From positions 1 through 14,661 of the forward strand of contig CANGZK010000011.1 in the NCBI GenBank assembly GCA_947458565.1: DNA of 14,661 nt. The letters are read 5' to 3'. This DNA comes from Acidimicrobiaceae bacterium (GTDB taxonomy: Bacteria > Actinomycetota > Acidimicrobiia > Acidimicrobiales > Ilumatobacteraceae). This document shows positions 1-7,725 of this stretch, in pieces. Position numbers and translations under genes: made by a program. Below the pieces are notes generated by a model. It had not been told where the DNA came from. It searched no databases and was given only the letters and a program-made list of their open reading frames with translations. Each line of letters begins with the position of its first letter. The stretch's first letter is position 1.

Positions 1-204
1 ATTCGCAATAGCGTGGCCGTCCCCACCGATGGCTCAAATACCAACCATTCGATTACGTGCGAATTAGCGGTATGGGCCGAGATCTTGAGTGGAACCACAA
101 TGCTGTCACAAGCAATCACAACTTCGGCATTGCAGATCGAAGGCAATGCAACAGAGGTATTGCTCGCTCTCGCTTGTTTTGATGTAGTTGGTTTGCAGTC
201 GTGA
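1..204 (+). CDS. Alkyl sulfatase-like protein, C-terminal domain (5' end outside window)
   Basis: An open frame runs in from the window edge and ends at TGA 202-204. Its last 67 residues follow the pattern of the SCP2-like C-terminal domain of alkyl sulfatases (the SdsA1/BDS1 type with a metallo-beta-lactamase core): an RNSV strand at the edge, then AEILSGTT, SQAITTSALQIEGNATEVL and a final ACFDVVGL. These match the family's 'll-sG..sl..A...G.l.i.Gd...l..ll..fD' pattern. That domain forms a hydrophobic pocket for the alkyl chain. The catalytic zinc domain would lie upstream and is not visible. The TGA overlaps the GTG start of the arylsulfatase (GTGA), which suggests translational coupling and supports the frame being real. 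The GTG at position 13 is not needed as a start. The call rests on pattern recognition over a short segment; a stand-alone SCP2-like protein is possible. Confidence 0.55.
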   Translation: MRNSVAVPTDGSNTNHSITCELAVWAEILSGTTMLSQAITTSALQIEGNATEVLLALACFDVVGLQS

Positions 205-2546
205 CACAGAAACTTCCAAAGTCGACGCCTGAATTTGGTGGAGATATCTCCCGAATCATCACAGACTCAACGCCGCAAAAGCTCAATGCGCAAACCGCGC
301 CTGACGGTGCTCCCAACATTTTGCTAATCATGCTCGACGACGTCGGCTTCGGTTCGTTTGGAAACTTTGGTGGACCTGTAACGACGCCAGGACTCGACAA
401 GATTGCAACAACCGGTTTGCGCTACAACCAATTTCACACCACTGCACTTTGCTCGCCTACTCGCGCTGCATTATTAACAGGACGCAATCATCACAGCGTG
501 CACATGGGTGGCATCACCGAAATCGCCAACTCATTCCCTGGATACGACAGCGCAATACCACCAGAGTCGGCAACTGTTGCACAAGTACTGCGCATGTCTG
601 GTTACTCAACTTCGTGTTTTGGCAAATGGCACCTTGCGCCTTCGTGGGAGCAAAGCCCTGCAGGCCCTTTTGATCGCTGGCCAACAGGCTTGGGTTTTGA
701 TCGCTTCTACGGAATCATGGGTGCAGAGTCTTCGCAATGGGAACCACCCGTATACGACCAGACAACACCAATCGCTCCGCACGTTGGCAAACCTGGCTAC
801 CACCTCACCGAAGATTTGGCTGATCAAGCAATCACTTGGATGCAACGCCAACACGCGTCCACACCAAATCGTCCATTCTTTTGTTACTTCTCTACGCCTG
901 CGGTGCACGCACCACATCATGTCTCGCGCGAATGGATCGACAAATTTAAAGGCCAATTTGACGATGGCTGGGACTCTCTACGCGACATGATTTACGAACG
1001 CCAGTTGAAACTTGGCGTGATTCCCCAAAACACCACGCTCACCAAGCGTCCAGAGCAAGTGCCCGCTTGGGCTGACTACCCCGACCGTTACAAACCAGTT
1101 GCGCGACGATTAATGGAAACATTTGCCGGATTTCTCGCGCATACCGACGCACAAATTGCGCGCGTCATCGACTCGCTAGAAGACATGGGCATTGCCGACA
1201 ACACTCTTGTCATCTATATCACTGGCGACAATGGTGCATCTGCCGAGGGCACGATTCATGGAGCTTGGAGTGCCCCATCGTTTCAGAACGGAGTTCCCGA
1301 AGATCCCGAATGGTTGCTTGACCACATGGATGACTTTGGTACAGACAAATGTGAAAACCATTTCAACGTCGGCTGGGCATGGGCACTCGACTCTCCGTTT
1401 CAGTGGATGAAGCAAGTTGCTTCACACTTCGGCGGCACACGAAACGCGATGGCGCTTTCGTGGCCTAAAAAGATTGCCGACAAAGGTGGTTTGCGCACGC
1501 AATTCCACCACGTCATCGACATCGTGCCCACTATCTATGACATTGCCGGCATTACACCACCGACACACGTAAATGGCATCGAACAAATGCCGTTACACGG
1601 CACATCAATGGCGTATTCGTTTGATTCTGCTGATGCTCCGAGCACCCACACAAGTCAATATTTTGAGATTCTCGGCAATCGAGCTATTTACGCAGATGGC
1701 TGGATGGCTTCGTGCTTCCATGGTCGACTGCCGTGGATCAGATTGCAGGGTTATGAATTTGATGGACCCCAAGAAGTGTGGGAGCTGTACAACATTGCCG
1801 AAGACTTCTCGCAAGCAGTTGACCTGGCAAAGCAAAAACCAGAAAAACTTGCCGAGCTGCAGGCCCTCTTTCATCAACACGCAATTGATTACGGCATCTA
1901 TCCATTGCGCGATCCAGGATCACCACGACATGGTGATTTCTCGGTGCCGCATTCACTAGATGGCTTGACATCAATGACTTACACACCGGCACATGTGCGT
2001 ATGCCAGAGTCTTCTGTGATCAACATCAAAAACTGTTCATTTCGAATTACCGCAAACATCGAAATTGAAATAGATACTTCAACAATCAGCCCTCATGGCG
2101 TGATCGTGTGCCAGGGTGGCAACATGGCCGGTTGGTCGTTGTATCTCGATGAGCAGAGTCGTCCAACTTTCCACTACAACTGGTTTGGCCACGAGCACAC
2201 CTCTGTTGCAAGCAACACTCCACTCGCTGCTGGCAAACACCAGATCGTTGCAGCATTTGCATACGACGGTGGATTTGGTGCAGGTGGTGACATCACTCTT
2301 TTTGTTGACAACGTGAACGTTGGCTCTGCTCGGATTGACAAAACGGTTCCACTTGTCTATTCAATGAGTGGCGAAACCTTTGACGTTGGTGTTGACACTG
2401 GTTCACCCGTTGGGCCATACCCACATGGTTTCAATTGCACAGCAAAAATTCACTCGGTTGTTGTTGAGAGGCTGGATGAGCCGCCTGCAGAGATTAAGCA
2501 AAAGATGCGCGAAGGTGAGTTTCGAGCGAGCCTCAGCACGCAATAA
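201..2546 (+). CDS. Arylsulfatase, formylglycine-dependent (sulfatase family S1, AtsA-like)
   Basis: Hydrolyses sulfate esters to an alcohol or phenol plus sulfate; the substrate cannot be read from sequence. The 781-residue protein has the type I sulfatase core at about residues 38-460. Visible are metal ligands D46-D47 (LIMLDDVGFG), the C84-S-P-T-R88 motif in which the cysteine is converted to formylglycine, K142 and H144 in FGKWHL, and D343-N344 in ITGDNG. Residues about 560-770 form a beta-rich tail (GWSLYLDE, AYDGGFGAGG, ETFDVGVDTG) typical of the long AtsA-like sulfatases. There is no signal peptide (the N terminus is MTQKLPKST), so it is probably cytoplasmic unless the start is wrong. 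The GTG start is chosen because it overlaps the upstream stop and lies about 38 residues before the core. No formylglycine-generating enzyme is encoded in the window. The stop lies 3 bp from the convergent regulator's stop. Confidence 0.93.
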   Translation: MTQKLPKSTPEFGGDISRIITDSTPQKLNAQTAPDGAPNILLIMLDDVGFGSFGNFGGPVTTPGLDKIATTGLRYNQFHTTALCSPTRAALLTGRNHHSVHMGGITEIANSFPGYDSAIPPESATVAQVLRMSGYSTSCFGKWHLAPSWEQSPAGPFDRWPTGLGFDRFYGIMGAESSQWEPPVYDQTTPIAPHVGKPGYHLTEDLADQAITWMQRQHASTPNRPFFCYFSTPAVHAPHHVSREWIDKFKGQFDDGWDSLRDMIYERQLKLGVIPQNTTLTKRPEQVPAWADYPDRYKPVARRLMETFAGFLAHTDAQIARVIDSLEDMGIADNTLVIYITGDNGASAEGTIHGAWSAPSFQNGVPEDPEWLLDHMDDFGTDKCENHFNVGWAWALDSPFQWMKQVASHFGGTRNAMALSWPKKIADKGGLRTQFHHVIDIVPTIYDIAGITPPTHVNGIEQMPLHGTSMAYSFDSADAPSTHTSQYFEILGNRAIYADGWMASCFHGRLPWIRLQGYEFDGPQEVWELYNIAEDFSQAVDLAKQKPEKLAELQALFHQHAIDYGIYPLRDPGSPRHGDFSVPHSLDGLTSMTYTPAHVRMPESSVINIKNCSFRITANIEIEIDTSTISPHGVIVCQGGNMAGWSLYLDEQSRPTFHYNWFGHEHTSVASNTPLAAGKHQIVAAFAYDGGFGAGGDITLFVDNVNVGSARIDKTVPLVYSMSGETFDVGVDTGSPVGPYPHGFNCTAKIHSVVVERLDEPPAEIKQKMREGEFRASLSTQ

Positions 2547-2549
2547 AAA

Positions 2550-3203
2550 TTAGTTAAGCGGCGAACCAAGATTCTTGCGCACAGCCAAGCTCATTTCTTC
2601 ATCAAATGCGCGCACGTGTGCTTCTGCAAGCTTCGCTGCCAGATCGCCATCACCCGCACTCAGTGCCTGATACATCTCGGTGTGCTCTTCAAGTGCATGG
2701 CGCATGTCTTCCACATCGGCGATGTAGAGATGCCACAGCCGATCACTTTGCGCATACATCATGTCGAGCGTGTCGGTGAGAAAACGATTATTGGCGGCCT
2801 CCCACACAATCTCGTGACACCTGCGGTCAATGCGCATCAAGTCACTATTGCTCACATTTGGTCGTCGTGAACTTTCAAGCGCAGCCGCCATTGCATCCCA
2901 GTGTTCCTGCTTGCCGCGCACTGCAGCGAGGCGCATGGCGTACGGCTCCAAAATTGCGCGGGTCTCATAGAGCATCGAAAGTTCCATCACATCGATCGGC
3001 GACACCAACATTCCTCGGCGTGGAATAACAGTCACAAATTGGTCGCGAGCCAACCTCTGCAATGCCTCACGAATTGGGGTGCGGCCAATGCCAAGTTCGG
3101 CTTGCAAGACGTCTTCCCTGATCACGTCGCCGGGCGCCAGTTGCAGGCGCACGATCTTGTCGCGGATCTGCAGGTAGGCCTGCTGACTCAATGAAATACT
3201 CAT
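2550..3203 (-). CDS. GntR-family transcriptional regulator, FadR/FCD subfamily
   Basis: A 217-residue DNA-binding regulator of usual family length. The N-terminal winged helix-turn-helix spans about residues 5-72, with the typical GRTPIREALQRLARD recognition helix region and the IPRRGMLVSP wing. The C-terminal all-helical FCD ligand domain (about 76-210) keeps the residues expected for the metal/carboxylate site: D126, H130, H174 and H196. FCD regulators usually bind small organic acids and repress adjacent catabolic operons. This gene is divergent from the methylamine-type cluster starting at 3293, with 89 bp between the start codons, so it is the obvious local regulator. The ATG at 3203 is preceded by ATAGGT, a weak ribosome site. 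Ligand and direction of control are unknown. Its stop is 3 bp from the sulfatase stop, leaving no space for a dedicated terminator. Confidence 0.93.
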   Translation of the reverse strand: MSISLSQQAYLQIRDKIVRLQLAPGDVIREDVLQAELGIGRTPIREALQRLARDQFVTVIPRRGMLVSPIDVMELSMLYETRAILEPYAMRLAAVRGKQEHWDAMAAALESSRRPNVSNSDLMRIDRRCHEIVWEAANNRFLTDTLDMMYAQSDRLWHLYIADVEDMRHALEEHTEMYQALSAGDGDLAAKLAEAHVRAFDEEMSLAVRKNLGSPLN

Positions 3204-3232
3204 TACCTATGAGACTACCCGATTTTTTACCC

Positions 3233-3251
3233 GTGATATAGCGGTGATATA
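3233..3251. repeat. Direct repeat, candidate GntR operator
   Basis: The 8-mer GTGATATA occurs at 3233-3240 and again at 3244-3251, exactly 11 bp apart, about one helical turn. The second copy overlaps the candidate -10 of the downstream cluster. The location between the regulator and its divergent target suits an operator that controls both directions. FCD regulators more often bind a short palindrome, and this is a direct repeat, so the assignment is inference. Confidence 0.35.
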
Positions 3252-3253
3252 CT
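3245..3253 (+). promoter_or_regulatory. Candidate extended -10 promoter for the demethylation cluster
   Basis: TGATATACT contains TG, one spacer base and TATACT (3248-3253), which is five of six matches to TATAAT with an extended -10 dinucleotide. No convincing -35 lies at 16-18 bp (the region reads TTTTTTACC). Transcription would begin near 3260, giving a leader of about 33 nt before the ATG at 3293, with GGGGG at 3281-3285 as the ribosome-site candidate. Confidence 0.4.
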
Positions 3254-3292
3254 ACGGATCTCGTACAGTGAGTCGATCTTGGGGGTTTCCAC

Positions 3293-5836
3293 ATGAGTCA
3301 GTTTCCAACCCGTGCAAAGTGCGTCGTAATCGGTGCCGGAATCGTAGGCAACTGCCTCGTAGGTCACCTCTCCAAGTTGGGCTGGACCGACATGGTCCAG
3401 ATCGACAAGGGTCCGCTCCCCAACCCAGGTGGTTCGACAGGTCACGCATCCAACTTCATCTTCCCCACCGACCACAACAAAGAAATGGCGATGCTGACAC
3501 TTGCATCACAGCAGCAATACATCGAAATGGGCATGAACAACACATGTGGCGGCATCGAAGTTGCTCGCACCCCAGAACGTCTTGAGGAATTCAATCGTCG
3601 CATGACTTCAGCCAAGTCATGGGGTATCGATTCGAAATTGCTCACCCCTGCAGAGATCAAAGAGCTCGTGCCATTCATCAATGAAAAGATTTTGCTCGGT
3701 GGTTTTTATACCCCAAGCGTTTCAGTTGTTGACTCGTTGCAAACCGGAACACTCATGCGCGAGAGCGCTGTTGCAGCAGGCAACCTACAAGTGTTTGCAA
3801 ACACCGAAGTGCTCGACCTAGAAGTAGAAAATGGCACCATCAAAGCCGTCGTGACGAACAAAGGTCGCATCGAAGCCGAGTTCGTTGTCGTGGCTTGCGG
3901 TGTGTGGAGCCCACGTATCGCTGCAATGGCAGGCGCAAACATTCCACTAACGCCAGCCGTTCACCAAATGGCCGACGTTGGCCCAATTGACATTTTGCAA
4001 CAGTCCAACAAAGAACTTGCTTACCCAATCATCCGTGACATGGACACATTCTGTTACGAGCGTCAGGCAGCAGGGTCAATGGAAGTTGGTTCATACGCCC
4101 ACCGTGCAATCTTCATGCATCCAGATGACATTCCATCGAATGAAGCATCAGCGCTATCGCCTACCGAGTTGCCGCTTACTCAAGACGACTTTGATCCACA
4201 GATGGAACAAGCAATTGAATTGATGGAAATGCTTGGCGATGCTGAAATCAAGTACGCAATCAATGGTCTCTTGTCGCTCACACCAGATGCGATGCCAGTA
4301 CTTGGCGAGACCGTTGAAGTGCGCAACTTGTGGTCTGCAGCTGCAGTATGGATCAAAGAAGGTCCTGGAATTGCACAACTCGTTGCCGAGTGGATGACAT
4401 ATGGGTACCCACATTTGTGCGACCCGCACTCGTCAGACATCAGCCGCTTTTATGCGCATGAAAAAACAGACCACCACATCTATGCGCGTTGCGATGAGCA
4501 CTTCAACAAGACATACGGCATCGTTCACCCACGCGAACAATGGGGCACGCAGCGCAACATGCGACGTAGCCCTTTCTTCCCACGCGAAGAAGCAGCAGGC
4601 GCAACGTTCTTTGACGCCCGTGGCTGGGAGCGCCCACAGTGGTTTGCTTCGAACGCCAAGTTGATGGACAAGTTCAAGGGACAGTGTGAGACACGCCCAA
4701 GCGAGTGGGATGCACGCTGGTGGTCACCAATCACCAACGCAGAGCACTTGCAAATGCGCGAATCGGTTGGCATGGTCGACCTCACCGCATTCAATGAGTT
4801 CGATTTCACCGGCCCTGGCACTATGGCGTTCTTGCAATACATGTGTGTCAACAACGTCGATGTTCCTGTTGGCCGTTCGGTCTACACACCACTGCTCACC
4901 CAAGGTGGCGGTTTCCGCGGTGACTTAACGATCATGCGTCTTGGCGCAAATCATTTCCGCGTGATCACCGGTGCATTCGATGGTGGCCGTGACAAGTACT
5001 GGTTCACCAAGTACATGCCACAAGACGGATCAGTGACCTTCACCGACATGTCAAGTGCTTTGTGCACAATTGGCGTGTGGGGCCCAAATGCAGAAAAGAC
5101 AATGGCGAAGGCAACACAAAACATCAACGCCGAAGGCAAGTTGGTTCCGTTCGATGTCAGCCAAGCAAACTTCCCATACGGTTCCGTTCGTGAAGTTCTG
5201 ATCGATGGTGTTCCTGCAACCATGTTCCGCATTTCGTATGTTGGCGAAAACGGCTGGGAGATCTACACCAAGATGGAGCACGGTCTTCGCCTCTGGGATT
5301 CAATCGCAGAAGCTGGTAAGGAATTTGAAATCATTCCTGTAGGCATGGGCGTCTACGCCGTAACCGGTCGCATCGAAAAGGGATACCGCCTCATGGGCGC
5401 AGAGCTTGAGAGCGAATACAACCCAATGGAAGCTGGTCTCAACCGTGCCAAAGTGAAGTCCGCAGACTTCATCGGCAAGGCCGAGTACATGAAGGCACGC
5501 GACGAAAAACCTGCTGCCATCATGTGCACACTCGAAATGATCGATAACACCAGCAAGTCGGGCATCAAGCGCTACCCAACCGGTGGCAACGAACCAATTT
5601 TGACCAAAGATGGAGAACGCATCGTTGACACAAAAGGTCGCGTTTCGCGCGTGACCACTGCTGGTGCAGCACCTTCACTTGGCAAATACTTGTTGCTCGC
5701 TTACCTCACACCAGAACACGCCGTCGAAGGCAACGAACTGCGCGTGATGTACATGAACGAGATGTATCCAGTGCGCGTTGCACGTGTTGGTTCGCAACCA
5801 TTGTTCGACCCAACCGATGCACGGATGAAGAGCTAG
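3293..5836 (+). CDS. Dimethylglycine/sarcosine dehydrogenase-like flavoprotein with folate-binding (GcvT) domain
   Basis: Predicted to oxidise an N-methyl group on a methylated amino acid or amine, hand the resulting one-carbon unit to tetrahydrofolate, and pass electrons to ETF. The 847 residues have the family layout: an FAD-binding DAO domain (about 8-370) beginning with GAGIVG at 14-19; a short FAO linker domain (about 370-430, including the YGIVHPREQW region); a GcvT folate domain (about 430-710); and a GcvT C-terminal barrel (about 735-840). H51 in GGSTGHAS occupies the place of the histidine that carries covalent FAD in dimethylglycine dehydrogenase, with Gly instead of Trp before it. 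D544 in GGGFRGDLT fits the folate-site acidic residue of the GcvT fold. It is the first gene of the cluster, 16 bp before etfB. Exact substrate (dimethylglycine, sarcosine or another N-methyl compound) is undetermined. Confidence 0.88.
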   Translation: MSQFPTRAKCVVIGAGIVGNCLVGHLSKLGWTDMVQIDKGPLPNPGGSTGHASNFIFPTDHNKEMAMLTLASQQQYIEMGMNNTCGGIEVARTPERLEEFNRRMTSAKSWGIDSKLLTPAEIKELVPFINEKILLGGFYTPSVSVVDSLQTGTLMRESAVAAGNLQVFANTEVLDLEVENGTIKAVVTNKGRIEAEFVVVACGVWSPRIAAMAGANIPLTPAVHQMADVGPIDILQQSNKELAYPIIRDMDTFCYERQAAGSMEVGSYAHRAIFMHPDDIPSNEASALSPTELPLTQDDFDPQMEQAIELMEMLGDAEIKYAINGLLSLTPDAMPVLGETVEVRNLWSAAAVWIKEGPGIAQLVAEWMTYGYPHLCDPHSSDISRFYAHEKTDHHIYARCDEHFNKTYGIVHPREQWGTQRNMRRSPFFPREEAAGATFFDARGWERPQWFASNAKLMDKFKGQCETRPSEWDARWWSPITNAEHLQMRESVGMVDLTAFNEFDFTGPGTMAFLQYMCVNNVDVPVGRSVYTPLLTQGGGFRGDLTIMRLGANHFRVITGAFDGGRDKYWFTKYMPQDGSVTFTDMSSALCTIGVWGPNAEKTMAKATQNINAEGKLVPFDVSQANFPYGSVREVLIDGVPATMFRISYVGENGWEIYTKMEHGLRLWDSIAEAGKEFEIIPVGMGVYAVTGRIEKGYRLMGAELESEYNPMEAGLNRAKVKSADFIGKAEYMKARDEKPAAIMCTLEMIDNTSKSGIKRYPTGGNEPILTKDGERIVDTKGRVSRVTTAGAAPSLGKYLLLAYLTPEHAVEGNELRVMYMNEMYPVRVARVGSQPLFDPTDARMKS

Positions 5837-5852
5837 AAACTCTTCTCAGGCC

Positions 5853-6620
5853 ATGAACATTCTTGTCTGTGTCAAACGTGTGCCAGCACCTGGTGCGCGC
5901 ATCAACATCACCGAAGATGGTCAGCAAGTTGACACCGCATTTCTCGGCTTCACTGTCAGCCCACACGAAGAGTGTGCCGTTGAAGCCGCCGTTCAACTTG
6001 TCGAGAAACACGGCGGCGAAGTCACCGTGCTCACCCTTGGTGATGTCCTAGCCGAAGAGCAACTGCGCACTGCAGCAAGCGTCGGTGCAGTCAAGGCCGT
6101 TTTGATTCCAATTGAAGGAATGGATTGGGATGCACAGCGAACCGCAACTGCCATTAGTTCTGCCATCACTGCGCTTGAAGCTGCGAACGGCACATTTGAT
6201 CTCGTCTTGTTCGGCAACGAATCAGCCGACTCGTGTGGATACCAAGTCGGTGTACGTGCAGCCGTAAAACTTGGGCGACCAATGGTGAACGGTGCAAAAG
6301 GCATCGACATCGCAGACGGTGTTGCGACAATTCGTCGCGAATCTGATGCCGGCCAAGAGCTTTACAAACTGCCACTTCCTGCGTGCATAGGTGTGCGTGA
6401 AGGTATCAACCTTCCTCGATACCCAACGATGAAAGGTCGCCTCGCTTCCAAAAAAGTTGAGATCCAGCGCACCGTGATTTCTGCCGAAGCCGGTGGACTA
6501 CAGATGATCCAGTTGCAGCGCCCACCAGAGCGCGTGAGCAACACACAGATTCTTGGAACTGGCCCAGAGGCCGCGTCGGCAGTTGTCGACTTGCTCGTCG
6601 AGCTCGGAGTTTTCAAATGA
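5853..6620 (+). CDS. etfB: Electron transfer flavoprotein subunit beta
   Basis: The small subunit of the soluble ETF heterodimer, which carries electrons from flavin dehydrogenases to the quinone pool via ETF-quinone oxidoreductase. The 255 residues are the standard length. It starts with MNILVCVKRVPAPGARI, has the SPHEECAVEAA segment, and shows the conserved late motif VREGINLPRYPTMKGRL at residues 181-197 typical of EtfB. It sits directly behind a dimethylglycine dehydrogenase-like gene, an enzyme family known to use ETF as acceptor, so this ETF is probably dedicated to the two flavoenzymes of the cluster. The ATG has only a weak upstream ribosome site (CAGG). The 3' end overlaps etfA by 4 bp (ATGA), implying coupled translation and balanced subunit supply. 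No ETF-quinone oxidoreductase gene is present in the window. Confidence 0.96.
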   Translation: MNILVCVKRVPAPGARINITEDGQQVDTAFLGFTVSPHEECAVEAAVQLVEKHGGEVTVLTLGDVLAEEQLRTAASVGAVKAVLIPIEGMDWDAQRTATAISSAITALEAANGTFDLVLFGNESADSCGYQVGVRAAVKLGRPMVNGAKGIDIADGVATIRRESDAGQELYKLPLPACIGVREGINLPRYPTMKGRLASKKVEIQRTVISAEAGGLQMIQLQRPPERVSNTQILGTGPEAASAVVDLLVELGVFK

Positions 6621-7597
6621 GCGTGCTCGTAGTAGTTGAGCACGACCGCGGCACAATGACTCCAGCGTCACTGGGAGCACTCACTGCTGGTCGCAATCTC
6701 GCCAAACAGATCAACACAACGATGGAAGCAGTAACCGTCGGCGCAAATGCAGATGCACTGAGCGATGCAATCTCGGCTTATGGTGCAACGACTGTCCATC
6801 AAGCACACCACGCAGCGCTTGTCGATTTTGGTCCTGAAGCATGGGGCGAGTCAGTTGCACAAGTTGTGCGCAAATCTGCACCTCAAGTTGTTATCGGATG
6901 TGGCACAGATAGCGGACACGAAGTGATCGCGCAAGTTGCTGCACGACTTGATCTGCCAGCATCCATGAACTGCATCGAATTTGACGCTGCGTTCGATGGT
7001 TCGCAACCGTTGCGCATGACGCGTGCACGCTGGGGTGGATCACTGCTCGAAAACGCGCAGCTTGATGCATCAATCAAACTCGTCACGCTCGCCAACCACA
7101 CTGTTGAACCCGTCGAAGCACCGACAACAGCCAATGTTGCAGTTGTCGATGTTGAATTGGACCCATCAGTGATGCATTCATTCGTACGCGACAGAGTCGA
7201 GCGTGTTGCTGGTGTCACACTTGCAACTTCTCCAGTTGTTGTGAGCGGTGGACGAGGCGTTGGATCTGCAGAAGCATTTGGCCCGCTCGAAGAATTGGCA
7301 GGTCTACTAGGCGGAATCGTCGGTTGCTCGCGAGCAGTCACCAACAATGGCTGGCGTAATCACACCGATCAGGTGGGCCAAACCGGCACCCGTATTGCAC
7401 CCGAGATTTATATTGCCTGCGGTATTTCAGGTGCTATTCAGCACTGGGTTGGCGCCATGGCCTCCAAAAACATTTTGGCAATCAATACCGATCGCGAAGC
7501 AAACATTGTGACCAAGGCGGGCTACGCAGTCATCGGTGACCTTCACAAGGTTGTGCCTGCTATTTCTGAAGAAATTCGTCGTCGTCGGGGTCAATAG
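6617..7597 (+). CDS. etfA: Electron transfer flavoprotein subunit alpha
   Basis: The large, FAD-binding subunit of ETF. The 326 residues have the Rossmann-like N-terminal domain (about 1-190) and the C-terminal FAD domain (about 200-320). The latter shows GCSRAVTNNGW, the VGQTGT loop and the classic EtfA signature around IYIACGISGAIQHW (residues 264-277, with Q275 and H276), followed by ILAIN and DLHKVVP. These are the residues that contact FAD in characterised ETFs. The start at 6617 is fixed by the ATGA overlap with etfB. A 128 bp gap follows before the methyltransferase gene, the longest gap inside the cluster, so the downstream genes might have their own transcription start. Confidence 0.97.
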   Translation: MSVLVVVEHDRGTMTPASLGALTAGRNLAKQINTTMEAVTVGANADALSDAISAYGATTVHQAHHAALVDFGPEAWGESVAQVVRKSAPQVVIGCGTDSGHEVIAQVAARLDLPASMNCIEFDAAFDGSQPLRMTRARWGGSLLENAQLDASIKLVTLANHTVEPVEAPTTANVAVVDVELDPSVMHSFVRDRVERVAGVTLATSPVVVSGGRGVGSAEAFGPLEELAGLLGGIVGCSRAVTNNGWRNHTDQVGQTGTRIAPEIYIACGISGAIQHWVGAMASKNILAINTDREANIVTKAGYAVIGDLHKVVPAISEEIRRRRGQ

Positions 7598-7725
7598 CCA
7601 CTGACGCTCTTGTTTCACAAAGGCATTAGCCAGCAAATAGCGGCTTTAATTATCGCTATCCAAGTCTTGAGGACTAGCCTATTTCTCTTAGCCCTATTGG
7701 AATTCATGCGTTTGGAGAGATAACC
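7598..7725. other. Longest intergenic gap in the cluster (etfA to methyltransferase)
   Basis: This 128 bp gap contains the inverted repeat described separately at 7637-7659 and a purine-rich ribosome site GGAGAG at 7714-7719, six bases before the GTG start at 7726. An ATG at 7706 opens only a five-codon frame. I see no convincing -35/-10 pair and no stem followed by a T run, so an internal promoter is possible but not demonstrated. Confidence 0.5.
7637..7659. repeat. Inverted repeat ATAGCG-N11-CGCTAT
   Basis: The perfect 6 bp arms at 7637-7642 and 7654-7659 flank an 11-base AT-rich centre. Half-site spacing of one to two turns is compatible with a dimeric regulator. The left arm plus one base (ATAGCGG) also occurs at 3238-3244, inside the candidate operator upstream of the cluster. 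No T run follows, so it is not a convincing intrinsic terminator. Confidence 0.3.

Noticed and set aside
13..204. Independent 63-residue small protein starting at GTG 13
   Set aside because: The frame is open through the window edge and the upstream residues fit the same domain, so it is better read as the tail of a larger gene.
508..990. A 160-codon open frame on the + strand inside the sulfatase
   Set aside because: It overlaps the catalytic region of the sulfatase in another frame and shows no domain.
3204..3292. Riboswitch (for example glycine) ahead of the demethylation cluster
   Set aside because: The gap is only 89 bp and the predicted leader about 33 nt, too short for a known aptamer, and no conserved aptamer core is visible.
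6883..7347. A 154-codon open frame on the - strand
   Set aside because: It is fully antisense to etfA, and its Ser/Thr/Pro-rich product has no family resemblance.
7637..7670. Intrinsic terminator after etfA
   Set aside because: The stem is only 6 bp with an 11-base loop and is not followed by a T run.
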